A DNA stretch of 64,000 bases from Sphingopyxis indica (GTDB taxonomy: Bacteria > Pseudomonadota > Alphaproteobacteria > Sphingomonadales > Sphingomonadaceae): positions 1 to 64,000 of the forward strand of contig NZ_FZPA01000013.1 in the NCBI RefSeq assembly GCF_900188185.1, written 5' to 3'. Under the pieces are notes generated by a model, which had not been told where the DNA came from, made no database searches, and was given only the letters and a program-made list of their open reading frames with translations. The position numbers were made by a program, and so were the translations under genes. Below, piece after piece: positions 27,012 to 39,287 of this stretch; within the stretch, counting starts at the first letter, position 1; each line of letters starts with the position of its first letter.

Positions 27012-27033
27012 GGCCCCGCTCGAAAGCGGGGCC
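27012..27033. terminator. Bidirectional hairpin between hipA and DUF736 copy 3
   Basis: Perfect 9-base stem GGCCCCGCT / AGCGGGGCC with a CGAA loop, lying between two convergent genes. It has no U-run. It probably ends both transcripts. Confidence 0.55.
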
Positions 27034-27044
27034 GGCACGGGCCG

Positions 27045-27365
27045 TCACGACGGCGGGTTCCAGATGATGACCTTCTTCATCGGATCGTCGCCCGGCGCAT
27101 TGGCGATATTGCCGTAGATGGTGCCGAACTCGGGTGCCGAAAGCGACACCGACACATATTCGGCACCGGTGTTCTGCGAGAAGCGCTTCCAGCCGGCACC
27201 GAGCTCAAAGCCGTTCTTGCGGCTGACGATGCGGTAATCGGGCTCGCTGTCCTTGGCTTTGCGACCATTCGAGACGATCGCGATTGGCGCGGTGACGTTG
27301 AGGGTGGCGAGCGTGCCTTCGAAGCTGCCGTCCGCCTTGACGGTGAGATTTGCGATGGTGGCCAT
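27045..27365 (-). CDS. DUF736 protein (copy 3)
   Basis: A divergent DUF736-like protein of 106 residues: MATIANLTVKADGSFEGTLA, then PDYRIVSRKNGFELGAGWKR, YVSVSLSAPEFG and the C-terminal MKKVIIWNPPS. It has the same order of conserved positions (start, central G-A-G-W, final W-N) as the other two copies but low sequence identity to them. The start at 27365 follows AGGAGACTT on the coding strand. Function unknown. Confidence 0.82.
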   Translation of the reverse strand: MATIANLTVKADGSFEGTLATLNVTAPIAIVSNGRKAKDSEPDYRIVSRKNGFELGAGWKRFSQNTGAEYVSVSLSAPEFGTIYGNIANAPGDDPMKKVIIWNPPS

Positions 27366-27711
27366 GATTAAGTCTCCTGGGTTCGATCGGGACCATCCCG
27401 ATGGCGCTTGCACGAGGGGCCGGGAGCCGCCGTCACCGGAACATCGTGACGGGGAACCCCGAACGGGGTTGACGGCCGGAGGCGATCCGAGGCCCATAGA
27501 AAAGCGCCCTGGAGGATGGACGATCGACCGGGGAGGCTTGCTGCCGCCGTCATTCATCGGCTATTGGACAAGGGCACTTGTGGCATCGGGCGCTACCTGT
27601 CTTTCCGCCACGACGATCCGCTGCAGCTCGGTAGCGCCTTGAAAGCGGCAGGCGCGTTTAAGGGGTCAGAGCTTGTCCTGACTCATTGTTGCCGGGATTG
27701 AGGATGCCGCC
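27366..27711. other. Noncoding junction between transfer backbone and metal cargo
   Basis: A 346-base stretch without a recognisable gene. It holds a small hairpin AACCCC-GAAC-GGGGTT (27455-27470). An open frame from 27516 to 27701 (61 codons) has no family features. The position suggests a boundary where cargo was inserted, but no terminal repeats or transposase remnants were seen. Confidence 0.4.
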
Positions 27712-27963
27712 ATGGGCAAATATGATGCGCTTGGGAGCTTTTTGCGAAGGTGGAAAGTCCGCAACGACGCCCCTGGTGTCGAACTGAGCTTTGCCCAGAT
27801 CGAGAGCATCGTCCGCGGCTTGTTGCCGCGCGCTGCGGCAGACCCGCAATGGTGGTGCATGGACGAGCAGGCCGAGCCTCCCCACCGACGGGCTTGGCGC
27901 GAAGCGGGCTTCGATGCGATCGCCGACATGGCGGCCGAGCGTGTCTATTTTCAGCGGCGATAA
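27712..27963 (+). CDS. DUF7662-like small protein
   Basis: An 83-residue protein: MGKYDALGSFLRRWKVRNDA, then LSFAQIESIVRGLLPRAA, DPQWWCMDEQAEPPHRRAWR and EAGFDAIADMAAERVYFQRR. This is the pattern of the DUF7662 group (G-KY-L--FL at the start, I--IL---LP, WW, W-AGW-V and V-F at the end). The function is not established; similar domains occur near restriction and mobile loci. It is a lone rightward gene at the start of the cargo region. Confidence 0.72.
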   Translation: MGKYDALGSFLRRWKVRNDAPGVELSFAQIESIVRGLLPRAAADPQWWCMDEQAEPPHRRAWREAGFDAIADMAAERVYFQRR

Positions 27964-28009
27964 AGCCCAATCCGGGAATCGGGGTGCATGAATCCCGGCA
28001 ATACTCGTG

Positions 28010-28534
28010 ATGAAGCGGGCTGGTCCCTCATGGATAGCGGCGACGTCGGTGCTCGGCTTGTCAAGCGAGCGCCGCGCAATTACACGCGGGACCGTGCTCA
28101 AGTCGATCGCCCCCGCTCTGGACCGTCTCATGGCCGCGCTCTGCGTCGCATTGCTGATGTTCTATGTGGCAACGCTGCCCGCCAAAGCGGCTGATCAAAT
28201 CCAGCACGCTCCGGCGCTGATGGTCGCGCACGACCATATTGGTCTGGGCAATTTTTCCGTCGATGCCGTGCACAACAGCGATGACGATCACGCCAATCAT
28301 ACCGATCATCATGGCAGCGTGCCCGACGATGAGGATCAGCCGGGCGATCATCTCGCCGGCGGGCATCACCATCACGGCGACACCGGCCCAAACCTCCTTG
28401 TTCCCGACACCGCTTCCGCATCGGCCTTTGCACCGGTTGCCGGTCTCCATGGTATCGGCGAGGATCCGCATATCGCGGGGCTGCGAGCTATTGGACCCGA
28501 ACGCCCGCCCAGAACCACCTCGCTGAACGCCTGA
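28010..28534 (+). CDS. His-rich periplasmic protein before czcCBA
   Basis: A probable secreted metal-binding protein. The hydrophobic stretch LMAALCVALLMFYVATLPAKA looks like a signal peptide, and the mature part is loaded with His and Asp (DDDHANHTDHHGS and LAGGHHHHGDTG). It precedes the czc genes in the same direction, so a periplasmic buffer or CzcI/CzcE-like role is plausible but inferred. The start is uncertain: ATG 28010, GTG 28007 or GTG 28094; the last gives the most normal signal peptide. Confidence 0.6.
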   Translation: MKRAGPSWIAATSVLGLSSERRAITRGTVLKSIAPALDRLMAALCVALLMFYVATLPAKAADQIQHAPALMVAHDHIGLGNFSVDAVHNSDDDHANHTDHHGSVPDDEDQPGDHLAGGHHHHGDTGPNLLVPDTASASAFAPVAGLHGIGEDPHIAGLRAIGPERPPRTTSLNA

Positions 28535-28554
28535 GTTCCCGCGCCTGCTGACAC

Positions 28555-28575
28555 GGCGTGGGATGTTCCCACGCC
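28555..28575 (+). terminator. Hairpin upstream of czcC
   Basis: Perfect 9-base repeat GGCGTGGGA / TCCCACGCC with a 3-base loop, followed by TTTCA, between the His-rich gene and czcC. It could terminate or attenuate transcription into the czc genes. Confidence 0.5.
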
Positions 28576-28596
28576 TTTCAGCGAGGCTGCTATCAC

Positions 28597-29876
28597 ATGT
28601 ATTCCATATCTCGAGCGCGCTTCGGCGCGCATGCTATCCGCAGGGCCTTGCTCTGCGGGGGCGTCCTGCTGGCTGCCGCCGCGCAGCCCGTTTGGGCGCA
28701 AAATCTAAGTCTGGACGACGCACTATCGCGGGTTGCAACCAGCGATCCCGCTATCGTCGCCAATGCCGCTCGCCTCGAAGCCGCGGACGCCGCCATCTTG
28801 CAGGCCGATGTTCGGCCACGCGACGTGGTCGGCGCCGATTTCGAGGATTTCGCTGGCACCGGCCCCTATTCTCCGCTGAACCGGTCGCAGACGACCGGCT
28901 GGTATGAGCGGACATGGGAGCGCGGCGGAAAACGCGAAGCGCGTATCGGCGCCGCGCGGGCAGATGTTGCCGTCGTCGGCGCCCAGAACAGGGTTCGCCT
29001 GCTCGACCGTCTCGCACGCGTCCAAGCGGCGTGGGTGGAGGCCCTTGCCGCCGAAGCCGCGATCCCGGTCGCCGAGACCCGGCTGGCCGACCTCAAGCGC
29101 GTCGAACTCGATGTCGTGAAGCGCGTCACCGGCGCGCTCGACCCATGGTTCGCAGCCGAACGCGCACGGACCAATGTCGCGCAGGCCGAGATCGCCGTCG
29201 AACAGGCGCGCGAGAATGCCCGCATTGCGCGCGCGAATCTCGCAGCCTGGTGGGGCGGCACGGGTGACTTCAAACTCGATCCAGCCCTGTTCCAATCGTT
29301 CGAAGTGACGGTTCCGCCCGGTGGAGACTCGGCGGATGTTGCCGTTCTCGATGCAGAACGGGCCGCAGCCGAAGCGAAAGTGAAGCTCGCGGAGACCGGC
29401 AATGTCGCCGATCCGAGCGGCCGGGTCGGGTTTCGTCACTTCGGCGAAGGCAATGATTTTGCCGTCATGGTGGGTGGCTCGATCCCGCTCGGAACCAAGG
29501 CTGCCAATCGCGGCAATATCGTCCGGGCCGAGGCCGAACAGCGGGCGATCGAAGCGGACATTGCGGTGACGCGCGTCGAGATCGGCCGAGAGATCGACCG
29601 GCTCGTTGCCGAGCGAGGCCTGATCGCGGCGGAAATCAAACGGATCGATGCCGAGGTGTTGCCAAGCGCCAGCCGCGCCGTTCGCCTCATCCAGGACGGG
29701 CTCGCCCGTGGCGGCACCGCTTTCACGTTCCTCGAATTCAGCCAGGCGCAGACAGCCTTGAGCGAAGCGCGTTCGCGCCGCGTCGAGCTGCTGCGCCGCT
29801 TTCACCTTCTGGGCGTGCGGCTCGACCGGCTCACCGGCCGCCATGCGCCCCTTCTCGCGACGATGGAGACTGCGCG

Positions 29877-29880
<4 letters not shown>
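28597..29880 (+). CDS. czcC: CzcC-like outer membrane factor
   Basis: TolC-family outer-membrane channel of a heavy-metal RND pump. A signal peptide (ALLCGGVLLAAAAQPVWA) is followed by LSLDDALSRVATSDPAIVAN, a typical start of the TolC repeat, and the DFEDFAGTGPYS and TTGWYERTWERGGKREARI segments that mark the CzcC group. Long coiled-coil helices fill the rest. The ATG at 28597 follows GAGG; the product has 427 residues. Its stop overlaps czcB by 4 bases. Confidence 0.9.
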
Positions 29881-34359
<4,479 letters not shown>

Positions 34360-34368
34360 CCTTGATAC

Positions 34369-34391
34369 CCCGCGCGCTTCGCGCGCGCGGG
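34369..34391 (+). terminator. Hairpin after czcA
   Basis: Repeat CCCGCGCGC / GCGCGCGGG with loop TTCGC, 10 bases beyond the czcA stop. No U-run follows. Likely a terminator or RNA-stabilising stem between czcA and hupE. Confidence 0.5.
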
Positions 34392-34418
34392 ATCTTCCCA
34401 TTCACGGAGAATATTCGC

Positions 34419-35141
34419 ATGTTCGCAGCACAGTTCGCCCCGCCAGGGACGACCACTCGGAGGCTCCTGCTTGCGCTGAGCCTGATCCTTCTTATCCTCG
34501 CCGCCGGCGCCGACGCTTGGGCCCACAATGTCGCCGAGGGCGACAAGGGCTATATCCAGGAAAGCAGCGGCATCCTCTTCTGGCCCTTCGTCTATCTCGG
34601 TGCCAAGCATATGGTCTCCGGCTACGACCATCTGCTCTTCCTGTTCGGCGTCATCTTCTTCCTCTACCGGATGAAGGACATCGGCCTCTACGTGACGCTG
34701 TTCGCGATCGGCCACTCGACGACGATGCTGTTCGGCGTGCTCACCGGGACCAGCGCCAACGCCTATGTCATCGACGCGATCATCGGCCTGTCGGTCGTCT
34801 ATAAGGCGCTCGACAATCTCGGCGCCTATCAGCGCTGGTTCGGCTTCCAGCCGAACACCAAGGCCGCGACGTTGATCTTCGGCTTTTTCCACGGCTTCGG
34901 CCTCGCCACCAAGATCATCGAGTTCGAGATCGCCAATGAAGGACTGATCCCCAACCTCCTCGCCTTCAATATCGGAGTCGAGATCGGGCAGCTGCTCGCG
35001 CTCGGGACCATCCTTATTCTCATGGGCTTCTGGCGCCGCACCCCCAGCTTCATGCGCCACGCCTTCGCCGTCAATGTGCTGCTGATGACCGCGGGCTTCG
35101 TGCTCGTGGGCTACCAGCTTGCCGGCTACGCCATCAGCTGA
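34419..35141 (+). CDS. HupE/UreJ family protein
   Basis: A membrane protein of the HupE/UreJ nickel-permease-like group. A signal-like first helix is followed by LGAKHMVSGYDHLLFLFGVI, with the family's conserved His and H-x3-GYDH motif, and LFAIGHSTTMLFGVLTG, another conserved His-containing helix. FGFFHGFGLATKI is the third. The ATG at 34419 has ACGGAGA before it; the product has 240 residues and about seven helices. It probably moves nickel or cobalt, in a cluster for metal efflux. Confidence 0.85.
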   Translation: MFAAQFAPPGTTTRRLLLALSLILLILAAGADAWAHNVAEGDKGYIQESSGILFWPFVYLGAKHMVSGYDHLLFLFGVIFFLYRMKDIGLYVTLFAIGHSTTMLFGVLTGTSANAYVIDAIIGLSVVYKALDNLGAYQRWFGFQPNTKAATLIFGFFHGFGLATKIIEFEIANEGLIPNLLAFNIGVEIGQLLALGTILILMGFWRRTPSFMRHAFAVNVLLMTAGFVLVGYQLAGYAIS

Positions 35142-35158
35142 TTCAAAGGAAATCCATC

Positions 35159-35776
35159 ATGTTCAACAGCCAGAAACCCCGCCTCGAAGATCTGCCGACC
35201 ACCGGCCAGCTTCTTCGCGCCACCGCTCTTGCCATCGTCGCTGCCGGCGCGATCCTCATCGCCGTCGTTCTCCCCAGCGAATATGCAATCGACCCGACCG
35301 GAGTCGGCCGCCAGCTCGGTCTTACCCAGATGGGCGAAGTCAAGACGCAGCTCGCCGAAGAGGCCGCGCGCGGCGCCGCGAACGCAGCCGCCGCCCCCGT
35401 TATCGCCATCGCCGAAGGGTCCGGGAAAAAAGCGTCGCCGCCGACGACGGGCGCCGTCCAGCGATCCGACGTCACAAAGCTCACGCTCGCGCCCGGCCAG
35501 GGCGCCGAGGTCAAGGCCGTGATGGCGAAGGACGCGAAGATCGCCTTCGACTGGTCGGTCGAGGGCGGTCATGTCAATTTCGACACCCACGCCGACGCGC
35601 CGGGCGTCGACTATCATAGCTATGGCAAGGGCAAGCAATCGACCGGAGAAAAGGGCGAACTTGTCGCCGCCTTCGACGGCAAGCACGGCTGGTTCTGGCG
35701 CAACCGCTCGGGCGCGCCCGTGACGATTACGCTGCGCACCGAAGGCGCCTATACAGACATCCGTCGCGTCGCCTGA
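35159..35776 (+). CDS. Transmembrane anchor protein of metal-resistance cluster
   Basis: A 205-residue protein with one N-terminal membrane helix (LLRATALAIVAAGAILIAVV), an Ala-rich linker and a C-terminal beta domain (LAPGQGAEVKAVMAKDAKIA, FDWSVEGGHVNFDTHADAPG, FDGKHGWFWRNRSGAPVTIT). Proteins of this form usually accompany HupE-like genes in proteobacterial metal clusters and are annotated simply as transmembrane anchor proteins. The His/Asp-rich DTHADAPGVDYHSYG loop might bind a metal; that is a guess. Confidence 0.75.
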   Translation: MFNSQKPRLEDLPTTGQLLRATALAIVAAGAILIAVVLPSEYAIDPTGVGRQLGLTQMGEVKTQLAEEAARGAANAAAAPVIAIAEGSGKKASPPTTGAVQRSDVTKLTLAPGQGAEVKAVMAKDAKIAFDWSVEGGHVNFDTHADAPGVDYHSYGKGKQSTGEKGELVAAFDGKHGWFWRNRSGAPVTITLRTEGAYTDIRRVA

Positions 35777-35787
35777 CGCGGCACCGG

Positions 35788-35816
35788 ACCTCCGGTCGGC
35801 ACGCGCGGCCGGAGGT
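35788..35816. terminator. Hairpin between anchor protein and MFS genes
   Basis: ACCTCCGG and CCGGAGGT separated by 13 bases, just past the anchor-protein stop. A likely transcript end, though without a U-run. Confidence 0.45.
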
Positions 35817-35835
35817 TCCAACGAGGGTCTATCCT

Positions 35836-37173
35836 ATGCTCGACGTGCTTGCGAACCGCACCTATCGCCACCTCTTCCTCGCGCAGATCATCGCGCTCGT
35901 CGGGACCGGACTCGCGACCGTTGCGCTCGGACTGCTCGCCTACGAGATCGCAGGTGCGAAGGCCGGCGCGGTGCTCGGCACGGCGATGGCGATCAAGATG
36001 GTGGCCTACATCGGCGTCGCGCCCGTCGTCGGCGCCTATGCGAACCGGCTGCCGCGCAAGGCTTTCCTGATCTCGATGGACGTCGCGCGCGGGCTGATCG
36101 CCCTCGCCCTGCCCTTTGTCGACCAGGTCTGGCAGATTTACGTGCTGATTTTCATCCTTCAGTCGGCGTCGGCCGGGTTCACGCCGACCTTCCAGGCGAC
36201 GATCCCCGACGTGCTCCCCGAGGAGAAGGATTATACCAAGGCGCTGTCGCTCTCACGCCTCGCTTATGACATGGAGAGCCTCGCGAGCCCGGTGCTTGCC
36301 GCGGCGCTCCTCGGAATCATGAACTTCCACTGGCTCTTCTCGGGCACCGCGGCCGGTTTCGCGGCCTCGGCGCTGCTCGTGCTGTCGGTAACCTTGCCGC
36401 GAACCGGAGCCAAGGCGGAGACCCGCGGCATCTACGACAAGACGACGCGCGGCATCCGCCAATATCTGAAGACGCCGCGCCTGCGCGGCCTTCTTGCCGT
36501 CACCCTCGCGGCCGCCGCCGCAAGCGCAATGGTCATCGTCAACACGCCGGTGCTGGTGCGCGGCGCGCTCGGCCTCGGGCAAAGCGAGGTCGCGATCACC
36601 CTCGCCGCTTTCGGCGGGGGCTCGATGATCGCGGCGCTCCTCCTTCCCCGCCTGCTCGACCGCATCGCTGACCGCAGCATCATGATTGCGGCGGCACTCT
36701 CCATGACCATGGTGCTCGCGGCCCTCGCCATCGCTTGGCGGTTCACCGACGAGACCAGTCATTGGCCCATCATCCTCGGCGGCTGGTTCGCGCTCGGCCT
36801 GAGCTATGCGGCGAGCATCACACCGGGCGGGCGGTTGCTGCGCCGCTCCTCGGGCGCCGACGATCGTCCCGCGCTGTTCGCGGCCCAGTTCGCGCTGAGC
36901 CATGTCTGCTGGCTCATCGCCTATCCGCTCGCCGGACAGGTCGGCGCTCGCGCCGGCATGGAGATGGCGCTCGGAGCGAGTGCTGCGCTCGCCTTTATCG
37001 GCACGCTGGTTGCGGTCCGCATCTGGCCGCGTGAGGATCCCGATGTGATCGCGCACAGCCACGACGACCTCCCGGACGGGCACCCGCATCTTGTCGAAGG
37101 GCACGCCAAAGGTGCCGCGACGCATGGCTTTGTTGTCGATGAGTTGCACCCGAACTGGCCGGGTCGCCAATAA
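35836..37173 (+). CDS. MFS exporter with His-rich C-terminal tail (NreB-like)
   Basis: A twelve-helix major facilitator protein of 445 residues. The start is MLDVLANRTYRHLFLAQIIA, and ANRLPRKAFLISMDVARGLI covers the conserved loop between helices 2 and 3. The C-terminal 50 residues hold the His/Asp-rich DVIAHSHDDLPDGHPHLVEG followed by more His. NreB-type nickel exporters have such a tail, and the neighbours (HupE, czc) fit nickel/cobalt resistance. The substrate is inferred. Confidence 0.82.
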   Translation: MLDVLANRTYRHLFLAQIIALVGTGLATVALGLLAYEIAGAKAGAVLGTAMAIKMVAYIGVAPVVGAYANRLPRKAFLISMDVARGLIALALPFVDQVWQIYVLIFILQSASAGFTPTFQATIPDVLPEEKDYTKALSLSRLAYDMESLASPVLAAALLGIMNFHWLFSGTAAGFAASALLVLSVTLPRTGAKAETRGIYDKTTRGIRQYLKTPRLRGLLAVTLAAAAASAMVIVNTPVLVRGALGLGQSEVAITLAAFGGGSMIAALLLPRLLDRIADRSIMIAAALSMTMVLAALAIAWRFTDETSHWPIILGGWFALGLSYAASITPGGRLLRRSSGADDRPALFAAQFALSHVCWLIAYPLAGQVGARAGMEMALGASAALAFIGTLVAVRIWPREDPDVIAHSHDDLPDGHPHLVEGHAKGAATHGFVVDELHPNWPGRQ

Positions 37174-37258
37174 AGGCTGGAACGTAAGGCTCCGATGATC
37201 GGCTGAATGCCGATGGTTCGATGATGTGACCGAGTAAGGCCGACGGCGACTTGTGCGC

Positions 37259-37882
37259 TCAGGCGGCTTCCGTCCGCCGGAAGGCGCACCAGCAAAAATG
37301 CTGCACACTTCCCCAAGGAGTGACATGATCTTCCTGCCAGTCGCCGGCGATTTCGAACGGGGGGCCGAATTCAGCGGCAAGCATCTCGGGATCGTAGCGC
37401 CGGACGGGAAGTCCGCTGCACCGCTCCGGGCCATCAAGCGCAAATGTGGCGATGATGAGCGTACCACCGGGCTTGAGCGCCTGTAGCAATGTCTTGCGAT
37501 AGGCGTCGCGCTGCCACTGCTCGGTAAGAAAATGAAACACGGCGCGGTCATGCCAGATGTCGAACGTGCGCGCAGGGTTCCATGCCGTCACATCGGCGAC
37601 TTGCCAATCGACTTCGTCCCGCGCCTCACCCAATCGCTCGCGAGCAGCATCCAGCGCGGACGCCGCAATATCGAGAATGGTAATGTCGCGAAATCCGCGC
37701 GCCAGCAACGCAGCGGGGAGCCGCGATGCCCCGCCGCCGACATCGACGATCGAGGCGTCCGCACCTAGGCCCATGCGATCGAGCGCGACAAGCGACATCG
37801 CGGGCTCGGATTGGTGCCAGCTGACGTCCTCAGGCACCTTGCTGCGATAGACGCCGTTCCAGTGCTCCGATTCCGTGCCCAT
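37259..37882 (-). CDS. Class I SAM-dependent methyltransferase
   Basis: A 207-residue methyltransferase. Motif I (SIVDVGGGASRLPAALLARG, residues 44-63) binds S-adenosylmethionine; ITILDIAASALDAARERLG is motif II and WQVADVTAW motif III. The N-terminus (HWNGVYRSKVPEDVSWHQ) and the C-terminal RCSGLPVRRYDPEMLAAEFG match a group of proteins often found near metal or tellurite resistance genes. The substrate is unknown. It is convergent with the MFS gene and may be part of the cargo. Confidence 0.8.
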   Translation of the reverse strand: MGTESEHWNGVYRSKVPEDVSWHQSEPAMSLVALDRMGLGADASIVDVGGGASRLPAALLARGFRDITILDIAASALDAARERLGEARDEVDWQVADVTAWNPARTFDIWHDRAVFHFLTEQWQRDAYRKTLLQALKPGGTLIIATFALDGPERCSGLPVRRYDPEMLAAEFGPPFEIAGDWQEDHVTPWGSVQHFCWCAFRRTEAA

Positions 37883-38191
37883 TTTTTAGCCTTGCAGCGG
37901 TAAACCGGTAACGAGGTTGGAGCATCTCATTCGTTTCGTCCAGCTCGACCGGTGTCCGTCATCTTTGCCGGGACGGCCGGCGCAAGGGTGCTCACGCGGT
38001 AACGGACGGTGTTTTCGAAGAAACGGATCGACGACTTTACAGGGCAAAGCAGAGCGAACCGAACCGGGTGAACGCGACCGCGCATTAACGACATTTGGCC
38101 GATTTCTGTCGGTCGGCTTTGGGACGAAAAATTGGAAAGAAGACACCTGCAAAGCTTTGCTCCGCGTCTAAAGAACTTGCCAAATTCCAGT
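37883..38191. other. Noncoding stretch before the low-G+C module
   Basis: These 309 bases contain no credible gene. Base composition changes here from the very G+C-rich metal cargo to the milder composition of the next eight kilobases. No att-like repeat or tRNA was recognised. It is the probable left edge of the inserted module. Confidence 0.4.
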
Positions 38192-39214
38192 CTACTGAGC
38201 GCTATAACGCTCGGAAAGCTTAGTCAGATGCGCGTTAGGTCCAAGAATGTCAGACGGTTCGCGACAAAAAAGCTCATGCTGATAAGAGGGCGCATTCGCC
38301 CGCATGGCCTCGTCTAGAACAGTCGTAACCACTTCCACACCGAGCGACTGCAAAGCGCCCCTGGCACCAGCGAAGCGACAATTCAACGCAGCAAGGACCT
38401 GGCCTCGCCGCAACCCGTACAATGCTAGATCCGGAGTTGGAATTTCGCCTGTCCAATCATCCAGGATTGCTGCAATCAGAGCGCTCGATACGGCGTCCCC
38501 GGCACCGGCGGAGTCGACCACCCCTTCAATCAGCACTGCAGGAAGGTGGTGGAACTCTGAATCTTCCGCTCCGCCAAGCCGGACATCCAATCCTCGACGG
38601 CCATCCGTCAAAATCTGAATTGGGCTCGAATAGCGAAGCCGACCCCCGAACTCGTGCGCTCGTTGGGCAGAGATTTTCAGGATATCGACGAACGGCTCTA
38701 CGTCAGTCATCGAGATGTCGCCCGAAATATCCGACGGCTCGAAGAAAGTGATCGCGCCGTTTTCCTTCAACTGTCTGGCAAGGTCGATAATCCCCGGAGA
38801 CAGACGGTCGAAGTAAAAAACCTTTGGAGCGAGCAGCTTGGCTGCGTGAATGTCTAAGGGATCAGGCGGGCTGTAACGCGGCAGCCGTGCTCCTGTTTCA
38901 GGGTCATTCAACAAGAAACGGTGATCTCGCGGCCCTTCAAGTATCTCGTGGATTACGACCGGCGTCTCCGTCCGGCTGTCACGCCTGAGGAGATGGGGCC
39001 GAACTCCGGCGCGAACGAGGTCATCGATTACCGCAGCGGCTTCAGCATCCGCTCCGAGCTTGGCGACCAAAGCCACGTCGTTCCCAAAGCTTGCGAGGGT
39101 CGCTGCAACGTTACCGCATGAACCCCCAGCGGCGAGCGATGCGCCCTTTCTGCCGGGGCGCCAGATCACGTCGAGCGCAACGAACCCTGTTGCAAGAATG
39201 TCTGGATCGGTCAC
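38192..39214 (-). CDS. PfkB-family carbohydrate/nucleoside kinase
   Basis: Ribokinase-like enzyme that should phosphorylate a sugar or nucleoside. The N-terminal ATGFVALDVIWRP and AAGGSCGNVAATLASFG contain the substrate-binding Gly-Gly motif, and DSAGAGDAVSSALIAAILD (about residues 250-270) is PfkB signature 2 with the catalytic Asp. GTG at 39214 has AAAGGAG upstream and is favoured over a TTG at 39250. The substrate cannot be predicted. It is the last of three leftward genes (NADAR, SIS-HAD, this) that face the HTH-PRTase-ATPase operon. It may act on the same compound as the SIS-HAD protein; that is inference. Confidence 0.85.
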   Translation of the reverse strand: MTDPDILATGFVALDVIWRPGRKGASLAAGGSCGNVAATLASFGNDVALVAKLGADAEAAAVIDDLVRAGVRPHLLRRDSRTETPVVIHEILEGPRDHRFLLNDPETGARLPRYSPPDPLDIHAAKLLAPKVFYFDRLSPGIIDLARQLKENGAITFFEPSDISGDISMTDVEPFVDILKISAQRAHEFGGRLRYSSPIQILTDGRRGLDVRLGGAEDSEFHHLPAVLIEGVVDSAGAGDAVSSALIAAILDDWTGEIPTPDLALYGLRRGQVLAALNCRFAGARGALQSLGVEVVTTVLDEAMRANAPSYQHELFCREPSDILGPNAHLTKLSERYSAQ

Positions 39215-39287
39215 GACCGCGGAGTCTCCTTTGCGGTAGGTGCCAAACAACTAGCAAGAGAACAAAGAGGGAACAAGTGAATATCTC

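Noticed and set aside
27516-27701. A 61-codon open frame in the gap before the metal cargo
   Set aside because: No family resemblance and no clear ribosome-binding site; too weak to call a gene.
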